A stretch of 13,355 nt of DNA, taken from NCBI GenBank assembly GCA_004335635.1, contig QAXH01001723.1, positions 1-13,355 of the forward strand, given 5' to 3'. The stretch is from Chloromonas sp. AAM2 (Eukaryota > Chlorophyta > Chlorophyceae > Chlamydomonadales > Chlamydomonadaceae). The position numbers were made by a program, and so were the translations under genes. The notes beneath the pieces are model-generated. The model saw nothing but the letters and a program-made list of their open reading frames with translations, made no database searches and had not been told where the DNA came from. Of the stretch, positions 12,381 through 13,355 are shown in pieces; position 1 is the first letter of the stretch, and each line of letters begins with the position of its first letter.

Positions 12381-13355
12381 CACACACACACGCGCGCACC
12401 TGGGCCAGCAGCAGTGCCGGCAAGAACCTGAGCACCACCAGCAGCCAGTTGAGCTTCAGGCGAGGGTAGGCCTCCAGGCAGGGCCAGCACGTGTCCAGGA
12501 GGGCGTTGACCTGTCAACACATGGCAGGGCGGCACGGCACTCATGTGGCTGGCACGCTCATGCATCCATATCCATACGCAAGGGTCATGTGAGAATTTCC
12601 GCCACCAATCTTTTTGTTTCCGTGCTAAGGGTAGAGTAGGTCAGTGCAGTGCCCATCCCGACGCCACCTGTCCCATGACGGCTTTCCTGATGTAAACAAA
12701 TACGGTTACAAGTGGCCTGCCACTGTCGGGCTGAGCCTTCCATGACTCACCGGCTCCACCATCGGCTTGCACAGCACGTACAGCTCGAAGGCGAACTTGA
12801 GCACGTACACCGCAGTGAAAGCAGCGGCCTGCAGGAGTGAAGGCACCGGGGCCAGGGAGAGGCTGCCGTGCAGGTGGTGACGGGCGCCGGGGCGGGCGGA
12901 GTAGGCACCCACCAGCACGGAGGGGAGACCAAAGCTGTCCAGCAAACTGCGTGTGTACCTGAACACACCATGGTAAAGAAATGACATGGTGACAACTCAG
13001 TGGCGAATATGGTGGCGACCCTGGTGGTCAGATTTCGTGGCGCTAAAATGTGTGTTCATCAGATGTGTGCATTTGAGCAAGAACGCATCCAGCTCATGTG
13101 TGTTTGCATCCTATTGGCCATAAGATAATAACGAACAGGCCGCTTGTGTTAAAATAATAATAACCTGGTAGTCAAACCTGGAGGGTTGACCAGGTCTACA
13201 CCACTCGTCCTCCTCATGGGCGCTTGCATGCCACTTCATTCAACCAATCCTGCATGCATGTAACACGCACCCGTTTCCAGTTGTCAGGATCCAGTGCAGG
13301 AGCCTAGTGACAGCGTACAGCGCCGCAATCATGTACCACACATCGTCCATGTTGA
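1..13355 (-). CDS. GSL: 1,3-beta-glucan (callose) synthase-like protein, GT48 family; 29 exons, partial at both ends
   Basis: Members of this family are multi-pass plasma-membrane enzymes that polymerise UDP-glucose into 1,3-beta-glucan and extrude it to the wall side. The spliced minus-strand product, about 1,710 residues, follows the plant callose synthase order: N-terminal membrane cluster (exons 1-4), variable cytosolic part (5-9), conserved catalytic core (10-21) and C-terminal membrane cluster (22-29). Core motifs in order are LTPVYHEDVVYALE, LWASYRGQLLARTVRGM, VVSAQVYGSQR, LRVAYVD, PENQNHAIIF, QTIDANQDN, GLREWIF, YGHPDVFNR, TRGGLSKATRG, VGKGRDMGLDSI, LSRD, DIFRLLHFYYSGLGYF and ATGRGFA. 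Segments: 13271-13355, 12751-12958, 12400-12510, 12001-12137, 11341-11689, 10960-11018, 10556-10737, 10085-10262, 9435-9669, 8411-9024, 7615-8081, 7281-7388, 6771-6945, 6235-6417, 5882-5962, 5493-5561, 5168-5212, 4755-4927, 4339-4483, 3880-3996, 3520-3627, 2971-3163, 2607-2724, 2216-2340, 1788-1954, 1352-1458, 942-1168, 376-659, 1-94. All introns are GT-AG. The start codon and stop lie outside the window. Family assignment is very secure; some motif changes leave the product's linkage less certain. Source of sequence comparison is memory of plant and fungal family members, not an alignment. Confidence 0.95.
376..659 (-). CDS. Exon 28: C-terminal transmembrane helices
   Basis: Starts KERRWWQWKVLSNLVLISTV after the split Gly codon. 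It continues through three or four hydrophobic helices (for example LLYTLLLHVCVALLVHRIAL and VGGLLLCLLSLLCL). This corresponds to the long membrane stretch near the end of callose synthases. The acceptor is GTGCAG and the donor GTAAGC, phase 0. Confidence 0.9.
835..874. repeat. 20-base tandem duplication in the intron between exons 27 and 28
   Basis: Two adjacent 20-base units starting CTGGAGCCATGC (835-854 and 855-874) that differ at two positions. A simple local duplication. Confidence 0.85.
942..1168 (-). CDS. Exon 27: C-terminal transmembrane helices
   Basis: Begins RELERVRNWHGKQTGTFGTS, the counterpart of 'EQEHLRYSGKRGIVVEILLALRF'. Two hydrophobic helices follow (GLAPALLGFLAVLQLLSW and VLLSASVGLWLLMGAM), then MARPFLMDE. 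It ends in phase 1 at GTGGGC. Confidence 0.9.
1352..1458 (-). CDS. Exon 26: conserved cytoplasmic loop of C-terminal cluster
   Basis: Reads SFSWSKVRADWGAWKRWQLG, then GEQDTAANGSWATWN. It matches plant 'GFEWQKIVDDWTDWNKWISNRGGIGVPPEKSWESWWEEE'. The acceptor is CTGCAG and the donor GTGGGA, phase 2. Confidence 0.93.
1788..1954 (-). CDS. Exon 25: C-terminal transmembrane helices
   Basis: Joined to exon 24 it gives YGRSHLQPGVGLLSLLLALA, the counterpart of plant 'YSRSHFVKGMEILLLLIVY'. Two hydrophobic helices follow, then WIYAVALLLAAFWFSPE. The donor is placed at GTAGGA so that exon 26 continues SFSW, matching 'FLFNPSGFEW'. Confidence 0.93.
2216..2340 (-). CDS. Exon 24: ATGRGF motif
   Basis: Reads MQTTALHFSSALTYPGGAAY, then IATGRGFAYQSRSFTHLYAQ. 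It matches the family block 'HYYGRTLLHGGAKYRATGRGFVVFHAKFAENYRLYSRSHF'. The plant Arg in RxTG, proposed in the literature as UDP-glucose binding, is Ile here. The donor is GTGAGC, phase 1. Confidence 0.95.
2607..2724 (-). CDS. Exon 23: C-terminal membrane cluster
   Basis: Reads LVSNLPWVAQTLLDEGCIQT then GLRMAQQLLSGSLMFFAF. It fits plant 'LPMMMEIGLERGFRTALSDFIIMQLQLASVFFTFSLGT'. The TTCAG acceptor and GTGCGC donor keep phase on both sides. Confidence 0.93.
2971..3163 (-). CDS. Exon 22: first helices of C-terminal membrane cluster
   Basis: Reads DIFRLLHFYYSGLGYFLTAM then FTVMAVTFQLFTCTALALAG, matching plant 'DFFRMLSCYFTTVGFYFSSLISVIGIYIFLYGQLYLVLSGL'. It carries a transmembrane helix and part of the next loop and ends LYGTPLAILT. 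The donor GTGGGT, not the longer read-through, gives the phase needed by exon 23. Confidence 0.95.
3329..3499. repeat. Short direct repeat pair
   Basis: The 18 bases GCATGCATGTTGTCCTGC occur at 3329-3346 and again at 3475-3492. Each is followed by a further seven bases differing at two positions. Both are in the intron between exons 21 and 22. Confidence 0.85.
3520..3627 (-). CDS. Exon 21: catalytic core, GRDMGLDSI / LSRD
   Basis: Thirty-six codons: GRDMGLDSILGFESKISAGN, then AQVYLSRDLARLAPRL. It matches plant 'GRDVGLNQISLFEAKIANGNGEQTLSRDIYRLGHRF'. GEQ of the family is replaced by AQV. The donor is GTGAGAG, phase 0. Confidence 0.95.
3765..3835. repeat. Degenerate CAGAGTGGCAG repeat with CATGCATG
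   Basis: Four copies of (A/C)AGAGTGGCA(G/C) around 3768, 3797, 3812 and 3821, interrupted by GCATGCATGCATGCACACAC. It is intronic, between exons 20 and 21. Confidence 0.8.
3880..3996 (-). CDS. Exon 20: catalytic core, GGLSKA / SEDVFAG
   Basis: Thirty-nine whole codons: GGLSKATRGLHVSEDVFAGL, then AHLGRGAQIKQCEHSAVGK. It matches plant '[40 protein letters not shown]'. The acceptor is CTGCAG and the donor GTAGGG. Confidence 0.96.
4339..4483 (-). CDS. Exon 19: catalytic core, HYGHPDVFNR
   Basis: Reads NRVGALGGFAATTEYAFSTV, then IQRAMAQGGVRLHYGHPDVF and NRAHVMTR. It matches plant 'SVSSLAWFMSNQETSFVTIGQR...VRFHYGHPDVFDRIFHITR'. The donor is placed after AGG (GTGAGA) so that exon 20 supplies GGLSKA and rebuilds the family's TRGG motif. 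Confidence 0.95.
4755..4927 (-). CDS. Exon 18: catalytic core, GLREWIF
   Basis: Begins ELGLHGSRSQADLLSRLTRG, a Gly/Ala-rich stretch longer than the short linker here in plants. It ends KTTALVGLREWIF, matching 'PTILGLREHIFTGSVSSLA', which continues in exon 19. The donor is GTGAGAG and it ends in phase 2. Confidence 0.93.
5082..5107. repeat. AT microsatellite in the intron after exon 17
   Basis: A TATATATATATATATTATAT-type run, the only clearly AT-rich patch of the window, about 60 bases downstream (transcribed sense) of the exon 17 donor. Confidence 0.9.
5168..5212 (-). CDS. Exon 17: 45-base micro-exon of catalytic core
   Basis: Fifteen codons, DNTVSEALKICNVLQ. It continues ANQ from exon 16 to give ANQDNTVSEALK, matching plant 'MNQDNYFEEALKMRNLLEEF'. 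It lies between a CTGCAG acceptor and a GTGGGG donor, both phase 0. It is easily missed by gene finders. Confidence 0.92.
5493..5561 (-). CDS. Exon 16: catalytic core, ENQNHAIIF / QTIDANQ
   Basis: Twenty-three codons: PENQNHAIIFCITEAVQTID then ANQ. ENQNHAIIF and QTIDANQ are hallmarks of the GT48 active region. The usual RGE after IF(T/Y) reads ITE here. The acceptor is GCGCAG and the donor GTATGA, phase 0 on both sides. Confidence 0.95.
5882..5962 (-). CDS. Exon 15: catalytic core, YRVRLP..GEGK
   Basis: Twenty-seven codons, GAIEEVYRVRLPANPYSGRG then IIIGEGK. It matches plant 'EIYRIKLPGPPKLGEGK', immediately before the ENQNHA motif. The acceptor is TGTGTAG, the one TAG acceptor in the gene. 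The donor is GTAAGC. Confidence 0.93.
6235..6417 (-). CDS. Exon 14: catalytic core, VYGSQ / LRVAYVD
   Basis: Sixty-one whole codons: VYGSQRVSKDLRDRWNAQGI, then ELLMRRHPALRVAYVDAGGQ, then SHSVLLRARAGEAGGNEQ. It matches plant 'IYGSQKASGDPRAQDILDLMIRYPSLRVAYVEE...YYSVLVKA'. Both flanking introns are phase 0. Confidence 0.95.
6430..6571. repeat. Degenerate AGGCTAGGGTT array in the intron before exon 14
   Basis: Imperfect units such as AAGGCTAGGTTGAGG, GTGAGGCTAGGGTTAGGCTAG and AAGGCGCCTAGGGTAAG. On the transcribed strand it is CCTAACCCTAGCC-like and pyrimidine-rich, ending just upstream of the exon 14 acceptor (6418-6419). Confidence 0.8.
6771..6945 (-). CDS. Exon 13: catalytic core, ASYRGQ / TVRGM
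   Basis: Reads ASYRGQLLARTVRGMECYHK, then AIRVLAALEHP, a variable stretch, and LDLLVQAKFQHVVSAQ. This is one of the strongest GT48 signatures (plant 'ASYRGQTLTRTVRGMMYYRKAL...KFTYVVSCQ'). The acceptor is CATGCAG. It ends in phase 0 at GTGTGTT. Confidence 0.95.
7281..7388 (-). CDS. Exon 12: catalytic core
   Basis: Reads IAHKAGLPAAAATKITAFDF then AAGKALAAYGLELQLW. The end joins exon 13 to give LQLWASYRGQ, the plant 'LRLWASYRGQTLTRTVRGM' signature. The donor is set as CTGTG|GTGGGT because only this rebuilds Trp in frame. Confidence 0.88.
7615..8081 (-). CDS. Exon 11: catalytic segment with insertion and unresolved frame change
   Basis: The right part reads CPSLATLTPVYHEDVVYALE then AKR, matching plant 'FSVLTPYYSEEVLYS'. 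The left part reads SVSLITYLMTIFGPEFENFK, matching 'GVSILFYLQKIFPDEWTNFLER'. These two parts are in different frames. The right-hand frame hits a stop at 7916-7918 and the left-hand frame is open from about 8150. Between them is a Ser/Gly-rich stretch (RPRIRSVSISGLGAGSGG) and MSELKAELAAMSAGLSDLL, an insertion of about 80 to 90 residues relative to plants. Either a short atypical intron or a one-base error (or mutation) lies around 7910-8000. The end boundaries 8081 and 7615 fit neighbours in phase. Confidence 0.72.
8411..9024 (-). CDS. Exon 10: entry to catalytic region with large Ala-rich insertion
   Basis: The longest exon (614 bases), opening VLATVQQRVAAMGTQQAVDC. A Pro-rich stretch follows, then two alanine tracts (about 8764-8862 and 8610-8655) flanking a basic island with RDRRLSAPVRGHVRSQSYNP. 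The last part, RYLRVLVSTTRSEAKPRSGD then ARKALTNFLNSLAMN, matches plant 'RLHLLLTVKDSA...NLEARRRITFFTNSLFMNMP'. So the insertion, roughly 120 to 140 residues, lies just before the conserved core. It ends in phase 2 at GTGCGG. Confidence 0.85.
8616..8643. repeat. Coding (GCAGCT)n hexamer, second alanine tract
   Basis: Between four and five near-perfect GCAGCT units, self-complementary in part and so able to fold back. It is translated on the minus strand as polyalanine. Its regularity suggests a more recent expansion than the first tract. Confidence 0.88.
8764..8862. repeat. Coding GCN (alanine) repeat, first tract of exon 10
   Basis: Imperfect GCA/GCG/GCT trinucleotide repeat read on the minus strand as runs of 6, 11 and 7 alanines separated by Asn, Ser and Gly. 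Mixed codon use points to long-standing selection on the protein run rather than a recent slippage expansion. Confidence 0.88.
9435..9669 (-). CDS. Exon 9: cytosolic helical region
   Basis: Seventy-eight codons, beginning VAAHQEARQALLGAVQQLSG and ending RAQWFAPQVLERHLK. Its helical, Leu/Ala-rich character resembles the plant region 'LPSLYDQFVKLIKYLLDN...VVILFQDMLEVVTRDI', without clear identity. The acceptor is GGCCCAG. The donor is GTGATC after an AAG codon, phase 0. Confidence 0.75.
9691..9828. repeat. Degenerate AGGGTTGAC array in the intron before exon 9
   Basis: About eight imperfect copies of a unit near AAGGGTTGACGAC (for example at 9741, 9793 and 9817), with variants AGGGTTTCAG, AGGGCTGACG and AGGGTTACC. 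On the transcribed strand this is CAACCCTT-rich and lies just upstream of the exon 9 acceptor (9670-9671). It resembles telomeric repeats only loosely. Confidence 0.8.
9973..10080. repeat. CA/GT microsatellite in the intron after exon 8
   Basis: An interrupted (CA)n tract on the plus strand, with runs such as 9982-9998 and 10041-10059 broken by CCCA and GCAC units. On the transcribed strand it is a GT array beginning a few bases after the exon 8 donor (10083-10084). Confidence 0.9.
10085..10262 (-). CDS. Exon 8: cytosolic domain, weakly conserved
   Basis: Reads VLQQLVDGGGGGGAGSMQAS, then an LQQLRGVGTAVLLGCGF segment and TPEEAGVMATLGVAWRPVP. I see no clear motif match; it lies where plant enzymes have a helical region before the catalytic core. 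The CTCCAG acceptor, GTGAGTG donor and phase continuity support it. A GT/CA repeat starts just past its donor. Confidence 0.72.
10556..10737 (-). CDS. Exon 7: cytosolic domain
   Basis: Begins LSNAEATHLSLHDSSPCTAW, completing the 'EDLISNREMDLLL'-like block. It ends GLLGPVLLPGMVHE, in the place of plant 'PFLLASKIPIALDM'. The donor is GTATGA and it ends in phase 1. Confidence 0.82.
10960..11018 (-). CDS. Exon 6: start of conserved cytosolic segment
   Basis: A short exon reading WRAFTTAWDCLVVDLRAADL (last codon split). It matches the plant block 'FAQMWNKIITSFREEDLISN', which continues in exon 7. The acceptor is GCGCAG, the donor GTGAGTG, and it ends in phase 2. Confidence 0.82.
11162..11214. repeat. 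Dispersed repeat, copy A
   Basis: Begins AGGTCAGGGCGGTCCCCATC and ends TTCCTGATGTAAACA. A diverged copy lies at 12638-12698 in another intron of the same gene, in the same orientation. A partial echo (CATTCCTGATGCAAACAT) follows at about 11227-11244. Confidence 0.7.
11341..11689 (-). CDS. Exon 5: variable cytosolic linker
   Basis: The frame continues that of exon 4 (AG+G gives Arg) and opens RWWAKCMSGPSRSRQ. It then becomes low-complexity, rich in Pro, Ser and Thr (for example SSLEPNSTSTSITSYSSYRP). It ends YPGLSLLAC at a weak donor, GTGTGA, chosen because it alone keeps phase 0 into exon 6. The region corresponds to a poorly conserved linker in plant enzymes, so homology gives little support. 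Part of it could instead be intron. Confidence 0.6.
12001..12137 (-). CDS. Exon 4: last helix of the N-terminal cluster
   Basis: Reads IDGMLAYHMLLAVWTLLRGI, then IFRDLVNLHNWDGGELGRDF and HAAPA. It occupies the place of plant '[35 protein letters not shown]', where the chain enters the cytosol. The acceptor is CTGCAG, the donor GTGAGCGG, and it ends in phase 2. Confidence 0.82.
12350..12399. repeat. CA/GT microsatellite abutting the exon 3 donor
   Basis: About 40 bases of nearly pure CA on the plus strand, ending CGCGCGCAC. On the transcribed strand the 5' splice site of exon 3 is the first GT of the array, so repeat-length change would alter the donor's surroundings. Confidence 0.92.
12400..12510 (-). 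CDS. Exon 3: N-terminal membrane cluster
   Basis: Thirty-seven whole codons, VNALLDTCWPCLEAYPRLKL then NWLLVVLRFLPALLLAQ. The second half is a transmembrane helix that fits the 'GVVIALWAPIILVYFMD' helix of plant enzymes. The acceptor is TTGACAG. The donor GTGCGCGCG runs directly into a GT/CA microsatellite. Confidence 0.82.
12638..12698. repeat. Dispersed repeat, copy B
   Basis: Begins AGGTCAGTGCAGTGCCCATC and ends TTTCCTGATGTAAACA. Shares both ends and the intervening CCCATCCC..GACGGC order with 11162-11214, with small indels. I do not recognise the element. Confidence 0.7.
12751..12958 (-). CDS. Exon 2: N-terminal membrane cluster
   Basis: Follows a TTCAG acceptor. The product begins YTRSLLDSFG and ends YVLKFAFELYVLCKPMVEP. 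The end aligns with the plant callose synthase helix around 'TKLAFSYYIEIKPLVGPT', and the middle (HHLHGSLS) with the region before it. It ends in phase 0 at a GTGAGT donor. Confidence 0.85.
12959..13270 (-). other. Intron between exons 1 and 2
   Basis: A 312-base GT-AG intron with no open frame or motif of note. It contains a loosely repeated GTGGCGA/GGTGG stretch near 13000-13050 and an AT-rich patch near 13125-13165. Confidence 0.75.
13271..13355 (-). CDS. Exon 1 in window (5' partial): membrane segment
   Basis: Reads NMDDVWYMIAALYAVTRLLH followed by WILTTGNG, a hydrophobic stretch fitting a transmembrane helix of the N-terminal cluster. It is cut by the window edge, so earlier exons, including the accessory N-terminal domain and start codon, lie to the right. 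The donor after GGAAACGG is GTGCGTG (13264-13270). The exon ends in phase 2 and joins exon 2 to make a glycine codon. Confidence 0.75.

Noticed and set aside
1..13355. An unknown multi-gene system hidden in the window
   Set aside because: All protein-like signal on both strands is explained by the exons of one GT48 gene. Stretches between exons are 180 to 415 bases and hold repeats or nothing recognisable. I saw no tRNA or rRNA.

Overview
The window looks like nuclear DNA of a green alga, most likely a chlorophyte of the Chlamydomonadales/volvocine type. The evidence is GC-rich exons broken by many short introns (roughly 180 to 415 bases), GTGAG/GTGCG-type donors, TGCAG-type acceptors, coded alanine tracts, CA/GT microsatellites and CATGCATG runs. 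I cannot name the species from sequence alone. Nothing here is bacterial: there are no operons, RNA genes, insertion sequences or CRISPR arrays.

Essentially the whole window is one gene on the minus strand. It encodes a 1,3-beta-glucan (callose) synthase-like protein of glycosyltransferase family 48 (GSL/CalS in plants, FKS in fungi). I could trace 29 coding segments by joining minus-strand reading frames at GT..AG boundaries. Codon phase is kept across every junction; the only conflict lies inside exon 11. Both ends are cut: the N-terminal region lies beyond base 13355, and the last few codons and stop lie beyond base 1. About 1,710 residues are present, against roughly 1,900 to 1,950 for a whole plant callose synthase.

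Layout, right to left in transcription order. Exons 1-4 (13355 to 12001) encode the first membrane cluster. Exons 5-9 (11689 to 9435) encode the variable part of the large cytosolic domain. Exons 10-11 (9024 to 7615) carry two lineage-specific insertions, one strongly alanine-rich, either side of the start of the conserved catalytic region. Exons 12-21 (7388 to 3520) encode the conserved GT48 catalytic core, with motifs such as ASYRGQ, TVRGM, VYGSQ, ENQNHAIIF, QTIDANQDN, YGHPDVFNR, TRGGLSKA and GKGRDMG. Exons 22-29 (3163 to 1) encode the C-terminal membrane cluster, including ATGRGF and the end segment matching the callose synthase tail.

No second gene is visible on either strand. Open frames on the plus strand are shadows of the exons. 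Introns hold microsatellites and degenerate arrays. GT-rich arrays sit just downstream of two donors, and CCCTAA/CAACCCTT-like arrays sit just upstream of two acceptors. The most interesting protein-level points are changes in motifs otherwise almost invariant in GT48 (IF-RGE read here as IFCITE; GNGEQ read as GNAQV), the two insertions with basic serine-rich islands, and the unresolved frame change in exon 11. I found no evidence of an unknown multi-gene system.
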